Origin: Pristionchus mayeri
Taxonomy: Eukaryota; Nematoda; Chromadorea; Rhabditida; Neodiplogasteridae
Direction of reading: 5' to 3'
DNA length: 64,000 nt
Assembly (NCBI GenBank): GCA_036245805.1
Contig: BTRK01000004.1
Coordinates: 10,168,001-10,232,000 of the forward strand
Shown here: positions 48,068 through 59,671 of the stretch, in pieces
How positions within the stretch are numbered: position 1 is the first letter of the stretch
Layout: each line of letters begins with the position of its first letter
Position numbers and translations under genes: made by a program
Notes under the pieces: generated by a model
The model's database searches: none
Seen by the model: only the letters and a program-made list of their open reading frames with translations
What the model was told of the DNA's origin: nothing

Positions 48068-50953
48068 ATCAATCAATTTATCTTATCAGGCGGAAACGCT
48101 CAGAAGATGATAGGTCGGAAATCTTCATAGGTTGCACTCCACCAATGGCTGCCAATAGCTCGGGTTAGGTCGTCTCTCCATCGCGCGCGAGGCTTTCCGG
48201 GGGGACGAGTCCTATTGTATGGAGTCCATACAGTTGTCGCACGGCTCCACTGTTCCATTCCCATTCGATCTTGAGGGCCCAGCGTGCTTTCCGTTTCAAT
48301 CCTTCCTCATTCCAGTCTCTTAGCTTGGTAATCCCTCTCACGCGATCATTCTTCCATCTATCTCTCAGCGTGACTCCAAGCATCTTTCTTTCCATCTTCC
48401 TCTGGGTGACACTCAGCCTCTCCTTCTCGCTCGATCTCAGAGCCCAGACTTCGCACCCATAGAGTACTGTAGCCGTGATGCAGCTCTCGAAGACTCTCCT
48501 TCTGATCTTGATGGACAGAATGCGAGAGGATAGGAGGTGCGAGAGCTTACTCCAGGCCAGCCACCCTAATCGAATCCGGTGTTCTATTTCGTCGGAATGA
48601 TCTAAGGGAAGAGTGATTCTCCCTCCGAGACAGGTGGCACTGTCGACGAATTCGAATCGCAGATTATCGATGATGATTGGATTGCGGGTAGAGGTGCAGG
48701 AGGTGAGGAGGTTGGTCTTGCTTGCATTCACTTCGAGACAGACCAACTCGGCTGCACGCATCCATCAGTTTCTTGAGCATTCGTTCCAGTTCGGGTCGAG
48801 ATTTGGCAACGAGAGCCACATCATCGGCATATTCCATGTGGCAAAGGTTCTCTCCGTCGATTCTAATTCCATCCGACTCCCAGTCTATGTTGTCCATGGC
48901 TGATCGTAGCACTGCGTTGAAGAGTCGAGGGGATAGGGTATCACCTTGGCGTACTCCTCTTCTCACTGTGACAGGGACGAGTTCCTCATTGACTCGAATG
49001 AGTGTACAGGAGGACTCGTAGAGACGGCGCAACACGTGGACGAGGGAGGGATGGGCTCCGAACGAGAAGAGGGCTTGCCAGCAGGCATTCCACTCCACAC
49101 AGTCGAACGCCTTCTTGAAGTCGACGAACGCCAAGTAGAGTGGGATGCCGTACTCGGAGTTTCTTTCAGCGACCTGCTTGATGGAATGCAGGTTGTCGAG
49201 AGTACTGTAGCCACGCCGGAAGCCGGTTTGGGTCGAGGACTCTGTTTCTTTAAGCACAGTTTCGAGTCTCTGAAGAATGACTTTCGTCATTGTCTTCAGG
49301 GAAACGGTGAGGAGGGAGATGGGACGGAAGTTCCCAATGTTCGTAGGGTCTCCTTTCTTATGCAGAAGAGTGACAATTGCTTCGGTCAGGTCACTGGGAA
49401 CAGCCTCTCCCTCTACCAGATGATTGAGTAGATCAGCAATAACGGGGGCAAGGTGGTCTCGCGAGTGGTATAGCATATCAGGGAGAATGCCATCCGACCC
49501 GGGTGAGTGACCACACTTGAGTTGGGACATCGCTTTACTGACCTCATCGGGTAGGAAGGGAGGAAGGGGGTCCAGAGGCTGAGGAGGGACTGGGAGTGGA
49601 AACTGAACTGCTGGGGTGTAGAGATCCCCAAAGAAGCCTTGGACCACTGTCTTGGTAGCTGCTTGAGAAAGAGCACCAGATACAGGGTCGGGAACGAGAA
49701 GACGCTTCTTTGAGGTTCGCAGGCTCAGCATGCTCTTCACGATGCTCCTTCCCATTGTTGCTGCTTGCCGTGCTTGTGCCTCCTTTCGCTTCCTGATGTC
49801 ATCGACGAGACTCGTCCGGGCAGCTCTGCAGGCAACGGTTTGGGCGACAGCATCTTGGGGGTTGGATTGCAGTTAATGGCGCATCGCTAGGAGCTTCCAC
49901 GTTCCACTTGAGATCCAAGAAGGGGATTGGCGCTTCCTCCAACAGTTCGTTGCCGCGGTCTCCGTGAAAGCTTTTACCGTAGTATAGGCATCGGCGGCAG
50001 AACTGGGGCGGGCAAGGGGCAGTGACGCGAGAAGGTTTGCGTTGACAGTAAAAGCGGTTCGATCGAAATCTAGCCGCTCCCTGCATCTTTTCTGCCTCGC
50101 CTTGCCAGGGAGGGAGAGGCACATCCGAACAAGGCGATGGTCGGAGTCAAACTCAAACCGACCAACTACTCCGCAATTGGCTACTCTCGCTGTGGTGGGC
50201 GCCGCAACGTAATCAATTTTGTGGAATGAGGAGCCGTTGGGGGATCGCCATGTCCAGATTCGACCGTGCCGTCTCTTGGGGAACGTGTTCTGGATGCGCA
50301 GTATGTTCCTCACGCAGAGCTCAGTGAAGCAGCGTCCGCGTGAGTTCGGTGTGGGAGAGGCGAAGTTACCGACAAATCTTTCATTGCCAGGTTCCCTCGC
50401 CACTCGACAGTTGAAATCACCGACCAGAACTGGCATATGACCTCTTGGGGCACTCTGCAGGGCGGTCTCAACCTGGTCTAGGAAGTCCTCATACGCATCG
50501 TCATCGTAAGAAGACGTGGGGGCATACGCGCAGACCAGGAAGAGCCGTAGATCGGGGAGGAGCAGAGTGGCCAGACGAGGGGAGAGGCCATTGAACACTG
50601 CTCAGCTCGAAGCAAAAATGCCACGCCATGGGAAGCAGTGGGTCCGCCCGAGTGGTAGACTACAGTGCCTGAGGATGTAAGATTGAACGAGGCACAACCC
50701 ACAATCCTGGCTTCCTGCACTGCAATCACGTCCCACTTGATCTTGTCGAGGGCGAGTTCCATCTCCGTCTGCTTCTCCCTTGGGCCGAGCGTCCTGGCGT
50801 TGATGGTGCCGATGTAGAAGTGGCGACCCATCATGGCGGCGTACAACTCCCGCGTGCCAACGCGTCTGGGAGAGGTAATCCGGGCGGGTGGAACCGGTGA
50901 CGGGGAGACGAAATCGCACTCGACCGCTCGCCACACACTTGAGAACCCAGGAA
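48068..50953 (-). mobile_element. RTE-clade non-LTR retrotransposon, near full length
   Basis: Read on the minus strand, an AP-type endonuclease comes first (50936 to about 49870; INARTLGPRE, VIAVQEARIVG, VGDFNCRV, DSDHRLV). The reverse transcriptase follows (49755-48664; FRPISLL, TGFRRGYSTLD, FVDFKKAFD, RQGDTLSP, MEYADDVAL). The C-terminal region (48761-48089) has YGCEVWALR and ends EDFRPIIF. Frame changes near 50560, 49800 and 48700 show it is inactive. An 8-bp target duplication TGAACTGA flanks it (48060-48067 and 50954-50961), and the first copy of the duplicated unit keeps the single TGAACTGA. Such elements move by target-primed reverse transcription. Confidence 0.93.
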
Positions 50954-51176
50954 TGAACTGACACTACCATGTTTCCCTCACTCGTACTCGCGCTAACTAG
51001 CCAAATCCCCGATTTTGTTCTCCTTTCGCCTCTCACTTCTTCCTATTGTTATGTTTGGTTCGCTCTCGCATTTTCTCTCTCATTCACATTCGGTGTGCTC
51101 GAATATGGCATCATAATTACGATTTGTTTGTAAATTTGAATAACGGAATTCATAAGATTCGAATACAATTAAGCCA

Positions 51177-54100
51177 ATGCTGTACGATATCCCCCATTAT
51201 ACACTGGTCGACCTCGGATCTGAGCGGCTATGGTCGGATTTCAAGAAGGCCGTTAGAGATCTGGAGTGGAAGTCAACTGATAACACAGGTGAGCGCTTTG
51301 CTCACATTAGCGTTTACAGCAGTTATGCAGATCACGAGATGAGAAGCAATTTTAAATGATATCACCATTTTTTGTAGAGTTCGAGAAATGAAACCACGGT
51401 CTCTTCATGTTCCACACTCTCTAGACCGGTCTAGCGGTGATAGAGTGTGTAGAATGAAGAGGGCTTGGTATCGTTTCTCGAACTCTAATTTTCTGTTTGA
51501 CTGTAGACGGATCGTTTCAATAGAGCGCTCGATAGGCTCCATGCTCACTTATGATGTGCATATTTCAGTGCTTTGGGCAACGCCGCTTCTCTCCTCGACT
51601 CGATGCGTCTTTGCTCGAAAGGATTCCGGTTTCGTTCTTTGTTGTTATTCCAATGCCTCGTGACTGTCTGATTGGGTGCGATCGAAGGGTGCGGCCTCGG
51701 TGTTGCTCTCGCTCGGCGGATAAGTAGCATAATCGGATTGAATCGCGCGAGCACGAGGGTTCGAGAAACGATAGCACCGTCTCTTCATTCTCAACACTTT
51801 CTCACGACTCGAATGGGTATGCAAATGGTCTCGAATGGTCTCGAATGCAAAGAGTCGAACCTAAAAGTAAAGAGTCGAACCTAAAATTAATGTATCTCCA
51901 GATAGGATTCCTAGTATTGTGCTCACTAAGTGTAAGTATTCCCTCCTCACACCACTCTCTATTATTTTCAACAAGTCCCTCCTTACATCACAGGTCCCAC
52001 TACTGTGGAAGCAAGCCTTGGTTAAGCCTATTCCCAAGAAAAGTAGCAATTATATTTCTGATTTTCGCCCAATTTCCCTTACTTCCCCTACTTGTAAGGT
52101 ATTAGAAAAGATTCTCATCAGAGAAATTACATTGTTTCTTGATAGCAATAATATCTTCGATCCCCAGCAGACAGGCTTTAGAAACTCCCGATCAATTTCA
52201 TCAAATTTAGCCGAGACCTATGCACACTATCTGAGAATAGCTCACAAAAAATCGGCTTTTGATACTGTATACATAGATTTTCGTAAGGCCTTTGATAGTA
52301 TAGACCACCGATTATTGCTCCATAAATTGTCGGAATTAGGTCTTTCAAATCACCTCGTTTCCTGGTTCAGTGCGTATCTATCGGACAGATCACAGTCAAT
52401 TTTTCTTGATTCTTCTTTCTCACCCCCTCACATGTTAAGTCAGGTGTTCCCCAAGGGTCATGCCTGGGTCCCCTATTGTTTATCCTATTTATTAATGATA
52501 TTGCTTCCTCATTCCCCAAATCGATTAGATACTCTGTGTATGCCGATGATTTAAAATTGTTTACCGAAGTGCCCTCTTTTTCGAATGATTTGCAACTGGC
52601 CTTAGATTCTGTTTCATCTTGGTCCTCCTTATGGAATCGAGGATTATCCGAGACTAAATGTACTATTGTGCACTTTGGTTCGCACAATCCTAAACGGAAA
52701 TATTTTATTAATAATGTTCCCCTCGTCCCTCCTCCCGATAAGAAAATGTTCGTTAAAGATCTAGGAGTTCTTTTTACCCCAACCTTATCCTTCTCTGACC
52801 ATATTAACAAATTCATTTCCAAAGCCCGTTCCATATCCAACTTAGTATTCAAATCATTTAGAAGCACTTGCCCTTCTATTTACATTAAATCATTAACACC
52901 TATGTATTACCCAATCTTGAATATTGCTCCATTATTTGGAATCCCGTTCATAGTGCTGATCTGACAAAAGCTATTGAAAGAGTCCAACGCGATTTTACTC
53001 GACGAATATATGCGCGCTGCAACCTTCCCAGTGTTTCTTATCGCCAACGACTCATTGACCTCAATCTAACCACTCTTGAGCGACGCAGATTTGTCATAGA
53101 TATTATGTTCCTTCACTCAGTTATTCATAGAAGATGTTTGCTTGATACATCTCCTCTTCTCATTATTGCCCCCTATTCCTCGTTCTCTCCGGAATTCTCA
53201 CAATCTTAGAATAATATTACCATTTATACCCACCCATTGTCGGACTACAGTTGTATCGCGTACAATTGCTACATGGAACTCTTTACCTGAATCCGCAATA
53301 TTCTTACACCCTGAATCATTTCGTAACTTTATCTGCTCCCAACCCCCTTCTTTCTTCCCCAGTCTATTATTAAAGCATGGTCTATACCTATGATCTATGA
53401 TCTATACCCATCCCTCGCCCACTCCCTCTACAGACCCCTACCCTACCCTTGCTGCCGCAAGAAACCCGATTCGACAACGTCGACGGACATCCGTCTATTG
53501 TTTTTTCATCTCGCCTATTACTTGCATATCCCCTTTGACGGAATAAATAATGAATGAATGAATGAATGAAAGAGGAAACGGTGACCCGAATTTCGAGTTC
53601 TAACGAGCAAAGCGACACAGCGAAACATCATGTGTACATTTTCGCACTCATCGATCAATCAATCATTTATTCGATCATCAACAATGCCGGTCTTCCATTC
53701 AGTCGGGTTTTCTCTGTATATTCTTTGCCAGTTCACCCCGTGCTCTTTTGTGAAATCATCTCTCCATCTGACTCTTGGGCGTCCAACGGGTCTTTTGCAA
53801 TCCCGTGGAGTCCACTCGTATACTCTTTTGGACCAACGATCATCGGTAAAGGTTGCTAGTCTCTCCGCCCATCTTCTCTTTCTTATCATCACTCGAACTC
53901 TGATATCTGTTAGAGAACACGAGCGATTGCGAGTTCCCTCCTATCCTTGCAAGTGAGATATTGTTGGCTATTTCTCGCTTAAAGAACGGGAAAGCACCAG
54001 GACAAGATAAGATAAGTGCCGAAATGATAAAGGCGAGTGCGGTTCCCTCCCATCCTTCGCACTAGCGGGAAACAAATCCAATAGTCACATCACTGCCCCT

Positions 54101-57100
54101 CTACCCCATACTTTGCCGAGACTCTGTAGGCAATGAAGGCACAGCAACACACATTTTAATGCTCATGAATGCAAATACATGTTGCTCTAAGTAAATCTCG
54201 TTCAATTTTAATCGATAAACAATGCCAAGTGGTTGAAGTTTCGGGAAAATGACGCTAAACAGTTAACATTTCAGATGGTTCAATGCTGGGATGTTGTGTG
54301 TGGAGCGAGCTGGAGGACATGATATGGATTGGTAAGATGGGACGATTTGAAGGCGATATTTTCGAAAATATTTTCGAAATTTTTAGGGTTCCACATCACG
54401 ATTCCATCCATGCAAGACGTGGGCATCGGAACTGCAGTTTGGACGAGAGCGATGGAGAGAATACGATTGACTGGGAAGATTGTTGGATGCAGAGCAGGTA
54501 CTTGCTCGTTGTACAGTTGAAAATAAGAGTGCAAAAAGAAACGATGCCACGGTCTCTTTATGTACAAGCGCTCGCCGATCGTAAGGAATAGAGAGATGGG
54601 TGAACTGAAGAGAACTAATAAAAGAAATGGTTGTTCGAATTTCAGCTTCAAAGATGTGCCAAAAATACGTGAGCGGCGTCACTGCATTCGAAGTGTCGCG
54701 TATACAGAAGCACTTGCTGACAGTCGAACAGATGAAAGAGGTTCGCACCTGCTATGAACACTAGCAACGAATTTTGCGTATCTCTTCATCAGTTTAGTCG
54801 TCCTTGCACACTCGCAGATGCAAAGAAACAGTCAAAATGAATGCACCTCGAGAGTGTCAGTCATGACCTGCTTGATAAAATAGTCATGAGTTACAATTTT
54901 GTTATTTTAGTTCTGCGATCGGTATGAGCACCCTGATTGCACCCTCGAGTTTTACTATGAAATGAGCGACATCGAACGAAAGGATGTTCTTCGGTTCGAT
55001 CGTCGAGTCACTGGACAGGACAGGTAATCGATTGAATGCATTGCAAATCGTTAATTATTCGCTTTACGTATCGTGAACGTTCGAGTTGGAAATCCGAGAC
55101 ATCGTATCTTCATATCGCACACTCTCTCAACTGACCGATCAGCAAATTGTGTATTAAATGACGAGAATGTGGCCCGAGTTATGCATTATATTTCACACAT
55201 CTTCTACAGGTCCGAATGGCTTAGCAAGATGTTCATCTCTAAGGAAACGCAGATCGCCGCACTCTTCAACGAGAACAAAGTATGCGCATACGCAGCAGTA
55301 TCTACAGTTGGTCATCCCGCGAGAAATCTCTTCAAAATAGGACCAGTACGTTTTCGCATTTATAACCCAACTATGCGAGAGAGCGAAAGCGGGGTGCGTG
55401 TGGACTCTCTGGCTACGTGAGATGTGTGAACACGAGTGACGAAATAAACAACGATTTATTGCTTGTTTACACTCCTAAAATACCTAAAAATACCTAAAAG
55501 AGAGAGATAATTAATCAGGATGGGAGGGGAGAGTGGTTGTGGTCGACTGCAGTTTGGCCAGGAGACAGTGGTCTCTAGTAAGCAGGTTGACTGCAGTAAC
55601 GAAATGGAAGTGAGGGCGACTTGAGATTCTCGAGGGGAGAACTCTTGTCGGAGGATGACGAAATTATTGCACGTGCAATGGCACGGTGAAATAGAGAGAA
55701 GAAGCAGAAGGAGCGCGTGTCCAACTGTGAGAGGACTTCAACAGTGGGCTAGGTGACTGTGAAGCAAGAAAGGAAAATGAGTTGAAAAAGAGAGAGAAAA
55801 CTGAGACGCGTGATCAGTGCGAAGGTAGAAAATCAACTGAAATCATCACGAGAGGGAGCGCCGAGCGGAGGGTAAGATAAGCAGAATTGAAATGGACTTA
55901 TTCCGCTCGGGACCCAAACGCGGGAAAGGGAAAATATTCGAAAATAATGACGAGTGTGATGGGAGGGAAAAGTTGCAGAATGGACGCAACTTACTTGAGT
56001 AGATTACTGTGGGGATTGCAAAGTGGTTGTATAAATTGAAATTAATTATAAAAGTGATTGATTTGTGATTGGTATTGTAGTAGTGGGAGAATTCCGCTAC
56101 ACCAACAGGAGATGTTAATTATTATCTTAAGAGACCCTCCACCAGAGAACGTAACAACTGTGCAGGGGTCCACGGATGGCCAGAAATTCAATAATTCCTG
56201 TACTTTTTTTCTGGTGTAGGTCCCGAGTGCTGATTGACGGCCGCAATAACTAACGCTGGGAGTCGATTTTGAAAAAGTTTTAGATACCCCCATTTTGGGG
56301 TCGAAAAATTCGATATCTCAGAATGACATGGGATATAGATTTTCTGAAGTATTTTAACGCGTAGAAAACGAATTTTTGTCTTAGAACTCGAAAAAATTAG
56401 AAATAAAGAAAATAACGTCGAAAAACTCATTTTTTAACTATATTTCACGAGATTAAAATTTTGTTAAAAATTTCGGAGTGTTATCGATATGATTTTCGGA
56501 ATCTACAACTAAAAAGTACATCTAAGGTGATTTTTTCAGAATTTTAAATTGGGCCTTTTTTAGGAATGAGCTCCAGAACTGGTCAAATCAGGCCAAAATC
56601 TCGACTATGTCTTCACGCCATTTCGCTTTCTAAGCCCACCTCGTTCATTATCTATCGCCGAGAGAATACAATCGACAAATTTAAGCATAATCTTCATAAT
56701 AGAGCCTTGAAAAACCGCAAAATCGAATAAATCGAAAATTCATTTTTTCCGTACCAGAGCTCGTGAAAATGCGAAATTAATAAGTTATCATTAATAATCT
56801 CTTCTAGCAAAAAATAATCTCTTCTAAGTTCTAGCAAAAAAATTGAAAAGACAAAATTTTTAAATTTATATTTTTTGGCAGCTACAACAAGTCAAACATT
56901 AAGATAATCCATAAATATGAAATATAACAATGGTTTAAGACATTTGAACGCCTCAATGGGCTTAGAAAGCGACATGGTGTGAAGTCATAGTCGAGATTTT
57001 GGCCTGATTTGACCAGTTCTGGAGCATTCCCAAAAAAGGCCCATTTTTTTAAATTCTGAAAAAAATCATCTTAGATGTACTTTTAGATGTAGATTCCGAA

Positions 57101-57930
57101 AATCATATCGATAACACTCCGAAATTTTTAACAAAATTTTAATCTCGTGAAATATAGTTAAAAAATGAGTTTTTCGACGTTATTTTCTTTATTTCTAATT
57201 TTTTCGAGTTCTAAGACAAAAATTCGTTTTCTACGCGTTAAAATACTTCAGAAAATCTATATCCTATGTCATTCTGAGATATCGAATTTTTCGACCCCAA
57301 AAATGGGGGTATCTGAAACTTTTTCAAAATCGACCCCCAGCCTTAGTTATTGCGGCCGTCAATCAGCACTCGGGACCTACACTTTAAAAAAATACAAGAA
57401 TTATTGAATTTTTGGCCATCCGTGGACCTGTTACGTTCTCTCATGGGGGGTCTCTTAAATGTTTGCAGTGCTACGCGTCCTCCGTCGCTCAGTTTGCGCT
57501 TCTCGCCAAATGGCTGATGGTTTGGGTCGAGAAGTTCGTTTTCGTACTAGTTTTAATTAAAATCAAACAATATTTGGGTTTCCTGCTGGCGCAAAGGTGG
57601 TTCTGGGCATTTTGAGCGGCAGCGCTGGCGAGCATGATCTCGCACACGCTCTCGGTGAGCTAGTCATTAGCATTCTTTATTTGAAATGATGTTTACCAAA
57701 TTGTGGACCGATGGATGTTTCATGCATACGTGACCACCTTAAGATATCTCTCATATGCAAGATGTTGATTATAGAAGTAATCCATGCTGATTAGATCCAA
57801 AACCGGCATATTTGCAGGGCATGAAATCAGCGATGAGCTGGTGACTCTCTTCTCGAAAGAAGTAGAGTCAAAGATGGATCTGGGTTTGTGTTTCGTGCCG
57901 AACAATGCCCACTGCCACTTTGATGGCTGA
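51177..57930 (+). CDS. GNAT N-acetyltransferase (DUF1248/YitH-type), second copy
   Basis: Nine exons give 292 codons: 51177-51288, 54275-54331, 54387-54497, 54646-54740, 54911-55023, 55210-55345, 57469-57533, 57578-57654, 57818-57930. The acetyl-CoA-binding motif A is seen as GFHITIPSMQDVGIGTA (QxxGxG). It is followed by the second half (CDRYEHPDCTLEFYYEMSDI; FPAGAKVVLGILSGSAGEHD) typical of the nematode DUF1248/Acetyltransf_18 group. Substrate unknown. All exons are open and in phase, and the lesions of the first copy are absent. One problem: before exon 8 the expected acceptor AG is GG (57576-57577), whereas the first copy has GCAG; read-through reaches a stop within 27 codons. So this copy may be disabled too. 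Introns hold a LINE (intron 1), a solo LTR and a palindrome (intron 6). Confidence 0.8.
51376..51486. repeat. ~110-bp hairpin repeat (MITE-like), duplicated copy
   Basis: This is identical in position and nearly in sequence to 40787-40897. It was carried along by the tandem duplication, not inserted separately. Confidence 0.7.
51890..53572 (+). mobile_element. CR1/Jockey-like LINE, 5' truncated
   Basis: The plus-strand reading starts inside a reverse transcriptase: FRPISLTSPTCKVLEKIL, QTGFRNSRS and DFRKAFDSIDH (51919-52440). After a frameshift comes FILFINDIA with the catalytic YADDLKLF (52476-52920), and after another break RVQRDFTRRIYARCNLPS (about 52975) and TIATWNSLPESAIF (about 53262). 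It ends in a GAATGAAT tail at about 53550-53572. Frameshifts make it inactive. It lies in intron 1 of the second GNAT gene and is absent from the first copy. Confidence 0.88.
53655..53900 (-). pseudogene. RTE-type 3' fragment
   Basis: The minus-strand reading RKRRWAERLATFTDDRWSKR and PVGRPRVRWRDDFTKEHG matches the arginine-rich C-terminus of RTE-type polymerases (GRPxxRW box). It ends near the ATCAATCAATCA repeat at 53655, a typical RTE 3' tail. Confidence 0.75.
53950..54045 (+). pseudogene. RTE reverse transcriptase fragment, opposite orientation
   Basis: ISRLKNGKAPGQDKISAEMI on the plus strand is the K(A)PGxDxI box at the start of an RTE-type reverse transcriptase. It lies head-to-tail against the C-terminal fragment at 53655-53900 but in the opposite direction, so the two mark an inverted or twin-primed insertion. 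Confidence 0.7.
55372..56101 (-). mobile_element. Solo LTR
   Basis: A 730-bp insertion absent from the first GNAT copy is flanked by CCAAC (55367-55371 and 56102-56106). On the minus strand it begins TGTAGCGGAATTCTCC and ends CTCTCGCATA, close to the TG...CA rule for LTRs. The 5-bp target duplication and lack of coding sequence fit an LTR left after recombination. The superfamily cannot be told. It lies in intron 6 of the second GNAT copy. Confidence 0.72.
56131..57454. mobile_element. TTAA-flanked palindromic element
   Basis: A 1324-bp near-perfect palindrome (arms about 560 bp, loop 56700-56890) has ends GAGACCCTCC and GGGGGGTCTC. TTAA stands at both sides (56127-56130 and 57455-57458). 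The first GNAT copy has the empty site ATCTTAAATTG at 42730-42740 with a single TTAA, which proves the insertion and its exact ends. TTAA duplication is the mark of piggyBac-type transposition. No transposase is encoded. Confidence 0.92.
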
Positions 57931-58828
57931 TCGAGATGGTCGTGTGTAAATTGTACAGATCGATTATAAATTTATTTACATTTTTAAATGAATTTATCAA
58001 CATTTATTTAATTGTACAGATCTATTTAAAATGTCAAGTTTACTTATATTGCGGTAAATATTATTTTAACTTTTTGTGATATCATTATAGTGGAGATGGG
58101 AACCTGATATAGGCTGACCATAATAAGAGAAAAGCTTACGCGTGGGTCGGGAGCCAGGGTTGACAAACAATGTTTCTTTCACAGATATGCTCACTACTGC
58201 GATGTTAAACATCACGATTCGGCCGGAAAAATCACCGCATTCGAGTTTGTTGCTCGAATGCGGTATTGAATTTTCGTCCGTCTCATTCTCGTTTACATTC
58301 CGTACTTTTGCAACTTACCATGTTCCTTTCTCTATTGATATAAAGATCGTGAATAGTTATGATTTATTTCGTCACACACCCTCACCGGAACGGAACATAA
58401 GATTGTTTCGCGTACCCATGTTTCCGGCAAGAACAAGAAAAAAACTGAAATGCATATGTTTATCGTCTCAATCTCCTTATTCAATTGACAGCTTAGAATG
58501 TGATCTCAGCTGCGAATTCTTCTCCAAGTGAGTATGCAGCTACGAGCATCTCGTTCGTCTCCGATGTAATCGTCGGCTGCTGCACACGCCAGTCGCAAAC
58601 CCTGGAAAGGCTAAGCTTATGCCTAACCTTCCGAAAGCTAAGCTTAGGCTTTCCCTACCAAATGTAAATGTAAAGCTTTTCGAAATGTAAATGAAATGCT
58701 TTTTTTACCAAATGTAAATGTAAAGATGTTTACCCTTCCAAATGGTAAGCTTAGGCTTATCTCATTTCAAATATTAGCTTTACGCTCACATATTTCAACT
58801 GCCGAAAATTAGAATAAAATAAGTGTGC
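57931..58828. other. Stretch without a supported gene
   Basis: A frame open at 58142-58531 lacks recognisable motifs. 58600-58790 is built of repeated AAGCTTAGGCTT and AAATGTAAATGTAAAG words and is simple-sequence DNA. No transposon ends were found. Confidence 0.45.
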
Positions 58829-59026
58829 TCACTGGATTCCGGAAGGACGAGCATCTTTGAGGAACTTCACATCGAGACCCATGGGTAGAGACCACAAGCC
58901 ACGCCCACTTTCGGGAATACCGAATTCTCTCAAAATCCGCAAGAGCTCCGACAGTCGGAATTCTTGACCAAATTGGACGATCAAAAGCGATTTCAGTAAC
59001 TCTTGGGATCCTTCACAAATGACCAC
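58829..59026 (-). CDS. Possible orphan exon, unidentified
   Basis: The minus-strand reading of about 60 codons (QELLKSLLIVQFGQEFRLSE, LLRILREFGIPESGRGLWSL, DVKFLKDARPSGIQ) has protein-like composition with amphipathic leucine spacing. It may begin at a TTTGTGAAG acceptor (about 59018). No partner exon was found. It lies downstream of, and on the same strand as, the left astacin gene, so it could be a distant last exon of that gene or of a lost gene. I cannot name a family. Confidence 0.3.
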   Translation of the reverse strand: MVICEGSQELLKSLLIVQFGQEFRLSELLRILREFGIPESGRGLWSLPMGLDVKFLKDARPSGIQ

Positions 59027-59239
59027 TGGAGCAGCTTAATTAGGCAACTCTTATTAGGTCAGCATACGCTAATTAAAACCAAAATAGGCGTAAAATGGGC
59101 CATTGTACTCGTGTACAGCTGCTCCACTCGTATTTTTCAGTTCACATCATTTAAATACATGACACAGTTAGAAAACAGATGGATCATTTTCCTGACTGTC
59201 GGAATGATTGAAAAATTTCATACAAAAAGTTGCAAAAAA

Positions 59240-59325
59240 GTGCAAACCACTTCCATCCGGGCAGATTCGAACCTGCATGATACGGCATTAGAGGTAGAGC
59301 TCTACCACTACACCAATTGAACGAC
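59240..59325 (-). other. tRNA-like sequence (SINE head or tRNA pseudogene)
   Basis: On the minus strand TTGGTGTAGTGGTAGAGC gives a D-arm/A-box, and GCAGGTTCGAATCTGC gives a T-arm with a B-box in the right spacing. The acceptor stem does not pair (CCGGATGG side against GTTCAATT side), and the anticodon arm is irregular. It is therefore a decayed or SINE-derived copy, not a working tRNA gene. Confidence 0.5.
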
Positions 59326-59671
59326 TTCCGGCTTGCTATCAAGAATGAGACATTAACTTGCCCCCTTGCGATGTTTTCACGCTGTCCCGATTTCGAGCAT
59401 TTTTCCATTGAGAGCGATATTAAGGTTTTTAGATTATAATTCGGCGCAGGGTTAAGATATCGAGCTAAATCAAAAAGTATGGTCTTATTTATACCATTAG
59501 GGTTCCATTGGGCACACAAACTGTCTTGTGAGATGGTTTTGGCAGAATGCCTTGCAGAATGCCCACACGAATCGTTTTTGTACCAGCAGACTGGAATTTT
59601 GCTTAATCTATGGCTTCGAGCCAACGTTATCGATTCACTGAAGAAAAAAGTGGCATTTACAACTTTACTTA

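Noticed and set aside
58600..58790. Interstitial telomere (TTAGGC) repeats
   Set aside because: TTAGGC-like words occur only singly inside AAGCTTAGGCTT palindromic words, not in tandem.
59240..59325. Functional tRNA gene
   Set aside because: The T- and D-arms are good, but the acceptor and anticodon stems do not pair.
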